DNA from: Priestia megaterium
GTDB taxonomy: Bacteria; Bacillota; Bacilli; Bacillales; Bacillaceae_H
DNA: 64,000 nt
Reading direction: 5' to 3'
NCBI GenBank assembly: GCA_008180335.1
Contig: VTEF01000001.1
Coordinates: forward strand, 498,636-562,635
The notes under the pieces are model-generated. The model was not told the DNA's origin. It was given only the letters and a program-made list of their open reading frames with translations, and did no database searches. Positions 17,678 to 26,064 of this stretch are shown here, in pieces (the stretch's first letter is position 1; each line of letters begins with the position of its first letter). Both the position numbers and the translations under genes were made by a program.

Positions 17678-18475
17678 ATGGGGAAAAAATCAATCAATAA
17701 TCAACATATTATGATTACAGGCGCATCAGGAGGTTTGGGAGAGAAGATTGCATATGAAGTTGCAAAGCGGGGAGCCATCCCCATTTTAGTTGCGCGGACG
17801 GAAGAAAAATTGCATAGTATTGCAGAAGATATTCAACGTCTCTATAACATAACTTGTTACACATATGTTCTGGATATTAGTGATTTAAATCAGATAAATA
17901 TTGTCATTCAACAGATTATACAAGATGTAGGATATATTGATGTGCTAATTAATAATGCAGGTTTTGGGGTGTTTGAAGCGGTAGCAGAAACATCAATGGA
18001 AACAATTTCATCTATGTTTCAAGTAAATGTGCTTGGCTTAATTGCTTGTACAAAAGCTGTATTGCCGACTATGCTGAAACGAAATAGAGGTCATATTATA
18101 AACGTGGCTTCACAAGCAGGAAAATTAGCAACGCCAAAGTCGAGTGGCTATGCTGCTTCAAAACATGCAGTGTTAGGATTTACAAATGGACTTAGAATGG
18201 AAGTAGCAAAAACTAATATTGTTGTAACAGCTATTAATCCGGGACCTATTCAAACAAACTTTTTTACAATCGCTGATCAGTCTGGGACGTATGAAAAAAG
18301 TGTCGGAAGATTTATGCTACATCCACAATATGTGGCAGAGAAAATTGTCAATGTACTAGGAACAAGCAAACGTGAAGTGAACCTGCCAAGATGGATGGGC
18401 ATCGGCTCGACTTTTTATCAGCTGGCACCAGGGTTAGTTGAAAAAATTGCAGGAGATGCTTTGAACAAAAAATAA
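17678..18475 (+). CDS. yqjQ: Short-chain dehydrogenase/reductase YqjQ
   Basis: A 265-residue classical SDR oxidoreductase. The cofactor motif TGASGGLGEKIA near residue 14, NNAG (INNAGFGVF), the catalytic Ser in INVASQAG and Tyr/Lys in SGYAASKHAVLGF are all present, followed by NPGPIQTNF. Start ATG 17678 has GAAGAGGAGC ahead. The natural substrate is unknown. It is likely co-transcribed with yqjP. Confidence 0.92.
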   Translation: MGKKSINNQHIMITGASGGLGEKIAYEVAKRGAIPILVARTEEKLHSIAEDIQRLYNITCYTYVLDISDLNQINIVIQQIIQDVGYIDVLINNAGFGVFEAVAETSMETISSMFQVNVLGLIACTKAVLPTMLKRNRGHIINVASQAGKLATPKSSGYAASKHAVLGFTNGLRMEVAKTNIVVTAINPGPIQTNFFTIADQSGTYEKSVGRFMLHPQYVAEKIVNVLGTSKREVNLPRWMGIGSTFYQLAPGLVEKIAGDALNKK

Positions 18476-18505
18476 CCGGTGCGCTTGAATCACCAGTTAT
18501 CTTTT
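18471..18505. terminator. Bidirectional terminator between yqjQ and yqzH-like gene
   Basis: ATAACCGGTG pairs with CACCAGTTAT (one mismatch) followed by CTTTTA on the plus strand. It overlaps the ends of both convergent genes. Confidence 0.7.
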
Positions 18506-18731
18506 ACCAATGCTGACCGTTATCTGTTAAATAATCGTATACGACATCATTTATAATCTCATACAAATCCGCAGTAGAATCTTGCTCTTGTTTCCTTCGA
18601 ATTCTTTTGTATAAACAATTATAATCTGTTTCAATTAAAAGAAAGGGTTCATTTCCGTAACTTTTCAAACATTTATCGATCATTTTATTTATGAGTGATT
18701 GATTCATTGTTAGTATGTATGAATTATTCAT
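18504..18731 (-). CDS. yqzH: YqzH-like small protein
   Basis: A 75-residue protein (or 67 if the internal ATG of MNQSLINK is used). The pattern of an N-terminal helix ending MIDKCLKSYG and the C-terminal LYEIINDVVYDYLTDNG resembles what I recall of B. subtilis YqzH. No function is known. Its ATG overlaps the stop of the upstream CDGSH gene by 8 bases and has no clear ribosome site, so translation is probably coupled. Confidence 0.7.
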   Translation of the reverse strand: MNNSYILTMNQSLINKMIDKCLKSYGNEPFLLIETDYNCLYKRIRRKQEQDSTADLYEIINDVVYDYLTDNGQHW

Positions 18732-18936
18732 CTAAAGCTTTTTTAGCACGGACACAAGAATCAAATTTTCCTTTATGATTTCCGTCACAAAACGGCATGT
18801 TTTGTGACAAACCACATCGGCAAAGTGAAAAAGTTGATTTTGTTTCATACTTATTTCCATCTGCATCAATTAGTTCTACGTCACCTGTCACACGGAATGA
18901 ACCATTATCCATAACTTTAATTTGTGCTTTTGGCAT
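18724..18936 (-). CDS. CDGSH-type iron-sulfur domain protein
   Basis: A 70-residue protein with the CDGSH [2Fe-2S] signature in the form CRCGLSQNMPFCDGNH: three Cys and one His ligand. The remainder is a beta-rich segment (IKVMDNGSFRVTGDVELID). Such proteins bind a redox-active, acid-labile cluster; cellular role in bacteria is poorly known. AAAGGAGGTATTTGA precedes the start. It heads a two-gene unit with the overlapping yqzH-like gene and is divergent from the HesB-like yqkB, so Fe-S themed genes face each other. Confidence 0.88.
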   Translation of the reverse strand: MPKAQIKVMDNGSFRVTGDVELIDADGNKYETKSTFSLCRCGLSQNMPFCDGNHKGKFDSCVRAKKALDE

Positions 18937-19101
18937 TCAAATACCTCCTTTAGTTAATACACAAAGTAGCTTTTTTACTTCATTATCTCACTTCTGCTTG
19001 TAGTGTAAGCCAAATTGTTTAATGAAATGACATTGTGTATTATACTTCATTATATAAGCAATCTCCCCTCGTTTATACATTTAATTAAAAGGAGAATTTA
19101 G

Positions 19102-19440
19102 ATGAACATCACATTTACAAATAAAGCAATTGAAAAAGTAAGAGGGAAACATCAAGCTGACTCCCCCTTTTTTCTCAAATTAAAATACGATACAGACGGC
19201 TGTGGCTGTGTAGTCAGTGGGGTCACTTCTCTATGGATTGTTGATGAAAAAGAGAGTGACGACATAGCCATTGAAACAAATATTGGTTCGGTATATGTAG
19301 AGCGTACAAAGCAAGTATTTATGGATGAAAATATGACCGTTGATTATAATGAATCAGCACACTCTTTTATGTTAAAGTGTCCGTCTCAAATTTTAAATCC
19401 TCGTATGGCGTTTATTGATAAAACAAAAGAACCACGCTAA
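19102..19440 (+). CDS. yqkB: HesB/IscA-like Fe-S family protein YqkB
   Basis: A 112-residue HesB-like (Fe-S biosynthesis fold) protein. The N-terminal MNITFTNKAIEKVRGK and DTDGCGCVVSG are typical of YqkB; the classic A-type CxC at the C-terminus is absent, with only a single Cys in LKCPSQIL, so a canonical cluster carrier role is doubtful. AAGGAGAATTTAG precedes ATG 19102. The function of YqkB is not established. Confidence 0.88.
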   Translation: MNITFTNKAIEKVRGKHQADSPFFLKLKYDTDGCGCVVSGVTSLWIVDEKESDDIAIETNIGSVYVERTKQVFMDENMTVDYNESAHSFMLKCPSQILNPRMAFIDKTKEPR

Positions 19441-19460
19441 TACCTAGCGTGGTTCTTTTA
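19426..19460. terminator. Bidirectional terminator between yqkB and yqkD
   Basis: AAAGAACCACGCTA pairs perfectly with TAGCGTGGTTCTTT with a 5-base loop. It overlaps the 3' ends of both convergent genes. Confidence 0.9.
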
Positions 19461-20355
19461 CACTTTTTAAGAAGTTTGAGACGACTTTTTCATATTCTTC
19501 TCGATTTTCTGCATATGAACGAGCGTGTCCACCAATAGGGGCTATATACAATTGTTTTGGCCCTTGCTTTTTTTCATATAATTGTATCGTCATGGATGGA
19601 AGAATATAACTGTCTTCTTGGCTATGAATAAATAAAACGGGCTTTTTAATTTGGTCTACAACAGATATAGGAGAGACGTCTTTAAATGAATAGCCTTCTC
19701 GCCATTTTAAAACAACATTGGCAATAGGCAACACTAATTGCTTTGGCAAGTGAAAGTCTTCTTTTAGCCGGTGAGCAAGTTGTTCTTCTAAATCTGAAAA
19801 TGGACAATCGACGATATAAAAATCAGCCTTAGCATTTGCTGAGCCAGCATAAAGCAGTGTAGTAGCTGCGCCCATCGATTCACCATGAATACCAAGCTGT
19901 AAAGATTCTTCAAAGTGTTGCTTTGTCCATTGTACAATTGCCTGCAAGTCCGCTTTTTCATAATAGCCGTAACTTGTTGTTTTGCCTTCGGATAAGCCAT
20001 GTCTACGATGGTCATACGTAATAACATTCCATCCATTTTTTAAAAATAAGTGAGCATATTTAATTGAATTTAAAGAATGTACGGTAACGCCATGACATAG
20101 GATGATGAATTGATTATGTTCGTGAGGCTTGATGACAGTACCAGATAACTTGTATCCGAAAGATGAAGAGGTAGTGAACGTTTCTTTTAATAGCGAGTTG
20201 TATACTTTTTCATCATAAAAACCATCGGCTGTTTCACGGTCAATAATTTCTTTGTTTGTTTTTTTCCTAATATACATCATTTGATTTGTAAAAAAGAAGC
20301 CGATCGATACGAATGCTCCAACTAAACTGCTGAATAACAATAGCCATTTTTTCAT
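19444..20355 (-). CDS. yqkD: Membrane-anchored alpha/beta hydrolase YqkD
   Basis: A 303-residue protein with an N-terminal hydrophobic segment (about 5-25), then an alpha/beta-hydrolase domain. The nucleophile elbow is GIHGESMG; oxyanion HG is in ILCHGVTVHS; a late catalytic His lies in PIGGHARSYAEN. Conserved YDHRRHGLSEG is typical. It is probably an extracytoplasmic or membrane-side esterase/peptidase of unknown substrate. Start ATG 20355 has an AAAGGGAGC ribosome site upstream. Confidence 0.9.
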   Translation of the reverse strand: MKKWLLLFSSLVGAFVSIGFFFTNQMMYIRKKTNKEIIDRETADGFYDEKVYNSLLKETFTTSSSFGYKLSGTVIKPHEHNQFIILCHGVTVHSLNSIKYAHLFLKNGWNVITYDHRRHGLSEGKTTSYGYYEKADLQAIVQWTKQHFEESLQLGIHGESMGAATTLLYAGSANAKADFYIVDCPFSDLEEQLAHRLKEDFHLPKQLVLPIANVVLKWREGYSFKDVSPISVVDQIKKPVLFIHSQEDSYILPSMTIQLYEKKQGPKQLYIAPIGGHARSYAENREEYEKVVSNFLKSVKEPR

Positions 20356-20465
20356 GAAATGCTGCTCCCTTTTTGAAGTAAATATGCAGTCATTATTATA
20401 TCATTTCTTAAACTGAATACATAACCTAAAGCTGTGATGGCGGAGAAGCACTTCATGCCTTGAAA

Positions 20466-21380
20466 TCATTTTGCTACGATGTTTTTATTTGATTGAAGAA
20501 GCAAGAATTGTTTGCTATCAATAGGTCTTGAAATATGAGGTGCAATATAAGAGACCGCTTTTAATAATTTTTGTTCATCAATATTTGTCTGAATCCCCAT
20601 TTCATGAAACATAAATACAATATCTTCAGTTGCAACATTTCCCGTTGCCCCTTTTGCAAATGGACATCCTCCTAATCCACCTGCTGAAGAATCAAATCGG
20701 TTAATTCCAGCTTGCAACGCAGCATAAATGTTTGCCATTGCCATTCCTCTTGTATCGTGAAAATGAGCATTTAATAATACATGTGGAAAAGCTTTCTTAA
20801 GCTTCGAGAACAATGAAAACACATCGCGCGGATTTGCCATCCCGATTGTGTCAGCAATACTTAGTTCATGTACACCTGCTTCAACAAAATGGCTGCAAAG
20901 ATCAATTGTTTTATTTTCATCTATTTTTCCTTCATATGGACAATAAAAGGATGTTGAAATACAAGTCCGGATAAACATGTCTTTTTCTTTTAATTGTTTT
21001 ACAAGAGGAAGCAATACTTCAATGCTTTCTTTTGTTGTCTTATTGATGTTTTTTTGATTAAACGAATCACTTACTCCAATAAAAAGAGCGACAGCTTGAC
21101 AGGTTGTGTTAAACACTTTGTCCAGTCCTTTTTGGTTAGGGACCAGCACCATTTCCCGAGAGGCATGAGGAGAAAAAGCATTGACAATTTCACTTGCGTC
21201 TTTCATTTGTGGAACCCATGTAGGGGACACAAATGAAGTAAGTTCGATTTCTGAAATCCCAGCTTCTTTTAGCAAACGAATAAATTCAATCTTTACATCT
21301 GTTGGAACAAATTTTTTTTCATTTTGCAAACCATCCCGCGGTCCTACTTCAATGATTGTAACGTGAGTAGGAAATGTCAT
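20466..21380 (-). CDS. yngG: Hydroxymethylglutaryl-CoA lyase
   Basis: A 304-residue TIM-barrel lyase splitting HMG-CoA into acetoacetate and acetyl-CoA, the last leucine-degradation step. Signatures are IIEVGPRDGLQNE, metal-binding NAHFHDTRGMA and the HMG-CoA lyase motif GGLGGCPFAKGATGNVATED. AGGGAGC precedes ATG 21380. It is divergent from a thiolase gene and near scoAB, which together would take its acetoacetate to acetyl-CoA. In B. subtilis yngG sits in a different (yng) operon, so its position here is a lineage-specific arrangement. A cre-like site lies 25 bases upstream. Confidence 0.93.
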   Translation of the reverse strand: MTFPTHVTIIEVGPRDGLQNEKKFVPTDVKIEFIRLLKEAGISEIELTSFVSPTWVPQMKDASEIVNAFSPHASREMVLVPNQKGLDKVFNTTCQAVALFIGVSDSFNQKNINKTTKESIEVLLPLVKQLKEKDMFIRTCISTSFYCPYEGKIDENKTIDLCSHFVEAGVHELSIADTIGMANPRDVFSLFSKLKKAFPHVLLNAHFHDTRGMAMANIYAALQAGINRFDSSAGGLGGCPFAKGATGNVATEDIVFMFHEMGIQTNIDEQKLLKAVSYIAPHISRPIDSKQFLLLQSNKNIVAK

Positions 21381-21404
21381 ATAATCAGCTCCCTAATAAA
21401 GAAA

Positions 21405-21419
21405 TGATAACGCTTTCTA
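21405..21419 (-). promoter_or_regulatory. Possible cre near the HMG-CoA lyase promoter
   Basis: The plus strand reads ATGATAACGCTTTCT starting at 21404-21405, matching WTGNAANCGNWNNCW with one mismatch at a fixed A. It lies just upstream of the lyase gene on the minus strand, so CcpA could repress it. Confidence 0.5.
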
Positions 21420-21567
21420 AACTCTAGTTTAAGTTTAAAAAATAAAAATTCAATAAAAATTATAAATTTTTACAAAATAAGAGGGATTGTGAGTCTGTTG
21501 TCGAATAAATTAATTGTCCGATAAATGACAAGTGGTAGTAATCAAACAGTAAGGAGAGGTTAACGAC

Positions 21568-22755
21568 ATGAGTCAAACAGAAGTAGTCATTGTAAGCGCT
21601 GTGCGTACGGCAATCGGCAGCTTTGGGGGAAGCTTACAAAATGTATCTGCACCAACGCTAGGTGGGGTAGTAATCAAAGAAGCTTTAAATAAAGCAGGAG
21701 TTTCAGCAAACGACGTAGATGAAGTTATTATGGGGAATGTATTGCAAGCAGGGTTAGGACAAAATCCAGCAAGACAAGCAACCCTTGCTGCAGGTTTACC
21801 AGAAACGGTTTCCTCGTTAACGATTAATAAGGTGTGTGGATCAGGACTAAAGGCAGTTCATCTGGCAACACAGGCAATCCTTGCTGGCGATGCTGATATT
21901 ATCGTAGCTGGTGGAATGGAGAATATGAGCCAGGCTCCATATCTACTGAAAAATGCACGAAACGGCTTTAAAATGGGAGATCAAAAAGTGGTCGACAGCA
22001 TGATTCAAGATGGATTATGGTGCGCATTTAATGATTATCATATGGGTATTACCGCTGAAAATCTTTGCGATAAATATAATATTACACGTGATGAGCAAGA
22101 CCAATTTGCTGCATTAAGCCAACAAAAAGCTGAAGCTGCAATCGAATCAAGTCGATTTGCTGATGAAATTGTACCAGTTGAAGTGCCAGGAAGAAAAGGT
22201 CAAGTTACTGTTTTTGATAAAGATGAATTCCCGCGGTACGGTACAACGGCAGAAGGATTAGGAAAGCTTCGTCCAGCGTTTAAAAAAGATGGCTCAGTAA
22301 CTGCTGGTAATGCATCAGGTATTAACGACGGAGCAGCAGCTGTTGTTGTAATGAGCCGTCAAAAAGCAGACGAGCTTGGAGTTACACCGCTTGTGACAAT
22401 TAAAGCAAATGCAAATGCCGGTGTAGATCCTAGTATCATGGGAATTGGCCCTGTAACAGCAGTGAAAAAAGCATTAGAAAAGGCTTCAGTTTCGTTAGAA
22501 GATGTTCAGTTAATCGAAGCAAACGAAGCATTCGCTGCACAATCCATCGCGGTGGATCGGGAATTAAAATTTAACCACGATATTTTAAATGTAAACGGAG
22601 GAGCCATTGCCTTAGGACATCCTATTGGGGCAAGTGGAACGCGTATTCTTGTTTCGCTGATTCATGAAATGCAAAAACGTGATGCGAAACTTGGACTAGC
22701 AACATTATGTATTGGTGGCGGCCAAGGAGTTGCCACACTTGTTGAACGTCCATAA
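21568..22755 (+). CDS. Acetyl-CoA acetyltransferase (thiolase)
   Basis: A 395-residue thiolase interconverting acetoacetyl-CoA plus CoA and two acetyl-CoA. The acyl-enzyme Cys is C90 in [13 protein letters not shown]351 lies in [10 protein letters not shown] and C381 in [20 protein letters not shown] and NEAFAAQ are also typical. AAGGAGAGG precedes ATG 21568. With the flanking HMG-CoA lyase and CoA-transferase genes it forms a route from HMG-CoA or acetoacetate to acetyl-CoA. Confidence 0.93.
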   Translation: MSQTEVVIVSAVRTAIGSFGGSLQNVSAPTLGGVVIKEALNKAGVSANDVDEVIMGNVLQAGLGQNPARQATLAAGLPETVSSLTINKVCGSGLKAVHLATQAILAGDADIIVAGGMENMSQAPYLLKNARNGFKMGDQKVVDSMIQDGLWCAFNDYHMGITAENLCDKYNITRDEQDQFAALSQQKAEAAIESSRFADEIVPVEVPGRKGQVTVFDKDEFPRYGTTAEGLGKLRPAFKKDGSVTAGNASGINDGAAAVVVMSRQKADELGVTPLVTIKANANAGVDPSIMGIGPVTAVKKALEKASVSLEDVQLIEANEAFAAQSIAVDRELKFNHDILNVNGGAIALGHPIGASGTRILVSLIHEMQKRDAKLGLATLCIGGGQGVATLVERP

Positions 22756-22769
22756 TTGAATAACTTAGC

Positions 22770-22814
22770 GCCATGAAACCTTTTTAGTGATAAAAAGAAT
22801 TCATGGCCTTTTTA
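22770..22814 (+). terminator. Rho-independent terminator after the thiolase gene
   Basis: GCCATGAA pairs with TTCATGGC; inside, CTTTTT pairs with AAAAAG. CTTTTTAA follows. The scoAB genes therefore have their own promoter. Confidence 0.8.
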
Positions 22815-22934
22815 ATGATAAAAAGTTTTGTCTTTTTTAGGAAAAAATCTGATTTTTTGAAGTCCGCTTTGCTTTTAAAAAGAATTGTAATGAAAAGTTC
22901 CAAATAAATGAAGTTCAGCATATTATACACTTAG

Positions 22935-22988
22935 ATATATAACTTTTTTGAAAAAAAAAAGTTTTACTTATAAATGACAGTTATATAT
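22935..22988. repeat. Inverted repeat upstream of the scoA promoter
   Basis: ATATATAACT and AGTTATATAT are perfect 10-base arms separated by 34 bases that contain a second self-pairing run (AACTTTTTTG with A10 GTT). It lies just upstream of the TATAAT at 23011. It could be an upstream activator or repressor site, or only AT-rich structure. Confidence 0.4.
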
Positions 22989-23010
22989 TTAAAAAGAGTG
23001 CCGAATATTT

Positions 23011-23035
23011 TATAATAAAATCGTAAGCGTTTTCA
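23011..23035 (+). promoter_or_regulatory. scoAB -10 region with overlapping cre
   Basis: TATAAT at 23011-23016 is a consensus -10; no convincing -35 stands 17 bases upstream. CGTAAGCGTTTTCA at 23022-23035 matches the cre consensus with one mismatch and would cover the transcription start, a position from which CcpA usually represses. Confidence 0.6.
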
Positions 23036-23059
23036 ATATAACAAAGGGGTGGGTTATGT

Positions 23060-23749
23060 ATGAAACAAGTACATACGTCGTTTGTCGAAGCGGTGAAACC
23101 AATTCAAGACGGTGCAACAGTAATGGTGGGAGGATTTGGTCTTTGTGGAATCCCAGAAAATTTGATTCTAGCGTTAGTTGAAACGGGAGTGAAAGATTTA
23201 ACAGTTATTTCAAATAACTGCGGAGTCGATGACTGGGGATTAGGTCTTTTATTAAAAAATAAACAAATAAAAAAAATGATCGGCTCATATGTTGGTGAAA
23301 ACAAAGAATTTGAGCGTCAAGTGTTATCAGGGGAAATTGAAGTAGAATTGCTTCCTCAAGGCACATTAGCAGAAAAAATTCGTGCAGGAGGAGCAGGAAT
23401 TCCTGCCTTTTATACACCAGCGGGGGTAGGAACACCAATTGAACTTGGAAAAGAAACACGTGTATTCACTGGAAAAGAATATTTATTAGAAGAAGCTTTA
23501 GTTGCTGATTTTAGTTTAGTTAGAGCTTGGAAGGCAGACAATATGGGGAATTTGATTTACAACAAAACAGCTCGTAATTTTAGTCCTATGATTGCGGCTG
23601 CTGGTAAAGTAACAATTGCTGAGGTAGAAGAACTTCATAATACAGGTACATTAAATCCAAATATGATTCATACACCAAGTGTGTACGTTCAATCATTAAT
23701 TGTCGGCGAACAACAAAAGCGTATTGAGCGTTTAACAGTTCAAAAATAA
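23060..23749 (+). CDS. scoA: Succinyl-CoA:3-oxoacid CoA-transferase subunit A
   Basis: A 229-residue class I CoA-transferase alpha subunit. [30 protein letters not shown] and the [13 protein letters not shown] loop are typical. With ScoB it moves CoA from succinyl-CoA to acetoacetate. ATG 23060 follows AAAGGGGTGGG; a nearby ATG at 23056 is out of frame. scoB follows after 19 bases. Confidence 0.94.
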   Translation: MKQVHTSFVEAVKPIQDGATVMVGGFGLCGIPENLILALVETGVKDLTVISNNCGVDDWGLGLLLKNKQIKKMIGSYVGENKEFERQVLSGEIEVELLPQGTLAEKIRAGGAGIPAFYTPAGVGTPIELGKETRVFTGKEYLLEEALVADFSLVRAWKADNMGNLIYNKTARNFSPMIAAAGKVTIAEVEELHNTGTLNPNMIHTPSVYVQSLIVGEQQKRIERLTVQK

Positions 23750-23768
23750 TAAAAAAGGAGCGGTTTTT

Positions 23769-24437
23769 ATGATTGAAAATGGTGTAAATGTGAGAGAAAG
23801 AATTGCAAGACGAGCAGAAAAGGAAATCTTAGATGGATTTTATGTTAATTTGGGTATTGGAATTCCGACTTTAGTGGCGAATTATATTTCCGAAAATAAA
23901 ACGGTTGTTTTACAGTCAGAGAATGGATTGCTAGGTATCGGACCTTATCCGACAGAAGAAGATGTCGATCCTGACTTAATTAATGCAGGAAAAGAAACGG
24001 TAACAGCTATTGACGGAGCAGCTTATTTTGACAGTGCAGAGTCATTTGCGATGATCCGCGGGGGGCATATTGATATCGCTATTCTAGGTGGAATGGAAGT
24101 CTCTCAATCTGGTGACCTTGCAAACTGGATGATTCCTGGCAAGATGATTAAAGGCATGGGCGGAGCTATGGATCTTGTGCATGGTGCTAAAAGAATTATT
24201 GTAATTATGGAACATGTAACAAAAAAAGGTGAAGCTAAAATCTTAAAAGAATGTACACTTCCTTTAACAGGCAAAGGGGTCGTGAATCGCATTATCACAG
24301 ATCGCGCTGTCATTGATGTAACCCCAGAAGGTTTAAAGCTTATTGAAGTAGCAGACGGATATACAATTGAAGACATTAAGGCATCAACTGAATCTGCACT
24401 TATTATCGATGAACACGTTGTGTTAAATGCATTTTAA
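23769..24437 (+). CDS. scoB: Succinyl-CoA:3-oxoacid CoA-transferase subunit B
   Basis: A 222-residue class I CoA-transferase beta subunit. The catalytic glutamate is E51 in [10 protein letters not shown], and [14 protein letters not shown] and [15 protein letters not shown] are conserved. AAAAAGGAGCGG precedes the start. The acetoacetyl-CoA made by ScoAB is the thiolase substrate encoded upstream. No strong terminator follows before yqkE. Confidence 0.94.
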   Translation: MIENGVNVRERIARRAEKEILDGFYVNLGIGIPTLVANYISENKTVVLQSENGLLGIGPYPTEEDVDPDLINAGKETVTAIDGAAYFDSAESFAMIRGGHIDIAILGGMEVSQSGDLANWMIPGKMIKGMGGAMDLVHGAKRIIVIMEHVTKKGEAKILKECTLPLTGKGVVNRIITDRAVIDVTPEGLKLIEVADGYTIEDIKASTESALIIDEHVVLNAF

Positions 24438-24505
24438 TTAGTTGTTTCCTCATGTTTCTATATGATACAATGTCTCTCATAATTGATAGCAGCGGGGGAA
24501 TAATC

Positions 24506-24739
24506 ATGTCAAAAAAGAAACAAAAACAACGTGATGATCAAGTAAGTATAAAAGATCAATTGAATAGTGATTTAGTCAAGCAATTGCAGCAAAAAAAACA
24601 ATTCCTTGCTGAGCGTGAAGAAAAGCGCCAAGAAGAGGAACGAAAAGAAAAAGAGCGTATCCGTAAGGAAAAAGAAAAAAATAAATCATTTGAGCAATTG
24701 TTAAATGAAAGCGAACTCAATTGGGATGAATTTAAATAA
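24506..24739 (+). CDS. yqkE: YqkE-like small charged protein
   Basis: A 77-residue protein rich in Lys, Glu, Arg and Gln, predicted as one long helix or coiled coil (residues about 20-60), ending SELNWDEFK. It fits the DUF3886-type proteins, and its place before yqkF matches B. subtilis yqkE. The start ATG 24506 follows GCGGGGGAA; an in-frame upstream ATG at 24452 has no ribosome site. Function is unknown. Confidence 0.8.
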   Translation: MSKKKQKQRDDQVSIKDQLNSDLVKQLQQKKQFLAEREEKRQEEERKEKERIRKEKEKNKSFEQLLNESELNWDEFK

Positions 24740-24746
24740 TTAGCAA

Positions 24747-24777
24747 TAAAAAAAGCGCCGCAAAGGCGCTTTTTTTA
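24747..24777. terminator. Bidirectional terminator between yqkE and yqkF
   Basis: AAAAAAGCGCC / GGCGCTTTTTTT with a GCAAA loop. It overlaps the end of yqkF and serves both convergent genes. Confidence 0.9.
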
Positions 24778-25695
24778 TCGATGAGCGTCATATTGATTGA
24801 CTTTTACAATTGATTGAAGCTCTGCGTATTCTTGAGTGGTTAAAGCTTTACTAGTAACTGCTTTCACATTTTCACGAAGTTGCGAAGAATTGCTAGCGCC
24901 TGTTACTACAGATGAAACAGTTTGATTAAAGAGGCAATATTGTAGAGCCGTTTCATTTAAGGTGTAAGTTGGACGAACCTCACGAAGCTTTGAAATTGTA
25001 TCAGCCAATTCATCTCCAGTGTAGTTTAAATAACCTTTTTGATGAAAGTGAGCTTCTAGTTTTTTCTCTGCCTTGTCAGTTAATAGACCTTTTGCAATGG
25101 GCCCTCTTGGTAAGAGACTAATATTGTGTTTATTTAACAAAGAAATAATAGTTTCTTCAGGTCGGCGGTCTAATAGACTATATTGCATCATCACACTGAC
25201 AATTGAAGACTTTTCGATGTATTCTCGAATAACATTAGGGCGGATCGATGAAATCCCATATTGTCGAATGACTCCGTCTTGTTTGAGGTCTTCAAATGCT
25301 TCAATGATTTCATCAATATTATCTTCAATCATTCCTCCGTGCAATTGGTATAAGTCAATATAATCTGTCTGTAACCGTTGAAGACTTTGTTTAACGGCTT
25401 CTTTTATGTATTTTTTCGATGTGTCCCAGGTCCAACTATCTTTTGTTGTATTCCAGCGATTCCCTACTTTTGTAGCAAGGATTAGATCATGTCTTCTCTT
25501 TTTTAGCGCTTGTCCAACAAATGTTTCGTTGACACCAAAATCATATAAATCTGCTGTATCAAAATAATTTATACCGAGTTCAATTGCTTCAGCAATGATA
25601 TTTTGTGCTTTTGTTTGTTCTGTACCAAGAGACATACATCCTAAGCCAAGCACACTTACATGTATATCTGAGGAACCAAGTTGCCGTTTTTCCAT
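24775..25695 (-). CDS. yqkF: Aldo/keto reductase YqkF
   Basis: A 306-residue NADPH-dependent aldo/keto reductase. The tetrad is visible: Asp and Tyr in YFDTADLYDFG, Lys in ILATKVGNRW, and His in LYQLHGG. ATG 25695 lies 7 bases after AAGGAGG; the in-frame TTG two codons earlier is too close to that site. Physiological substrate is unknown. Confidence 0.92.
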   Translation of the reverse strand: MEKRQLGSSDIHVSVLGLGCMSLGTEQTKAQNIIAEAIELGINYFDTADLYDFGVNETFVGQALKKRRHDLILATKVGNRWNTTKDSWTWDTSKKYIKEAVKQSLQRLQTDYIDLYQLHGGMIEDNIDEIIEAFEDLKQDGVIRQYGISSIRPNVIREYIEKSSIVSVMMQYSLLDRRPEETIISLLNKHNISLLPRGPIAKGLLTDKAEKKLEAHFHQKGYLNYTGDELADTISKLREVRPTYTLNETALQYCLFNQTVSSVVTGASNSSQLRENVKAVTSKALTTQEYAELQSIVKVNQYDAHR

Positions 25696-25796
25696 TTTCA
25701 ATCCTCCTTATCGATTTTATTTGTACATATTTATTGTAGCGTGGATATTCAGATAAACTCAAATATAAATGATTCGGCTGAATAGATTGCTTACAA

Positions 25797-25831
25797 AATA
25801 AAAAATGCAGCACAGAAAATTAAGTGCTGCG
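25797..25831 (-). terminator. Rho-independent terminator after mciZ
   Basis: On the minus strand GCAGCAC and GTGCTGC form a 7-bp stem around a 10-base loop, followed by ATTTTTTATT. Confidence 0.85.
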
Positions 25832-25993
25832 CTACATTTTTTGAGGTAATTTATATAAATCAATGCTTTTTGTAATGGCCGCAGTCCATTGTTGGACATA
25901 TTCAAACTGGTGGCTATATTCTCTTAGCTTTTGGCGAATCTCCCACGCTTTTCCAACTAATATAATTTGTTTGTCGTCTACATAAACTTTCAT
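25832..25993 (-). CDS. mciZ: MciZ-like FtsZ (Z-ring) inhibitor peptide, 53 aa
   Basis: A 53-residue frame on the minus strand. Its LVGKAWEIRQKLREYSHQFE, followed by YVQQW, closely matches the core of B. subtilis MciZ, the 40-residue sporulation peptide that caps FtsZ filaments in the mother cell. Position between yqkF and nudF is also as in B. subtilis. AGGAGG lies 9 bases before ATG 25993. A sigma-E-like -10 (CATACGAT) is upstream. Here the protein goes on about 15 residues past the end of the known peptide (TAAITKSIDLYKLPQKM). Identification rests on the recalled B. subtilis sequence and on synteny. Confidence 0.88.
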   Translation of the reverse strand: MKVYVDDKQIILVGKAWEIRQKLREYSHQFEYVQQWTAAITKSIDLYKLPQKM

Positions 25994-26013
25994 TTTTTCT
26001 ACCTCCTAAGAAT

Positions 26014-26021
26014 CGTATGAT
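26014..26021 (-). promoter_or_regulatory. Sigma-E-like -10 element of mciZ
   Basis: Read on the minus strand, CATACGAT differs from the sigma-E -10 consensus CATACANT at one base. The -35 region is only a partial match (around AAATGAC). Mother-cell expression would fit the known role of MciZ. Confidence 0.45.
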
Positions 26022-26064
26022 AGAATATATGTAGTCATTTAAATTTTAGAACGAGGTGTCTAAA

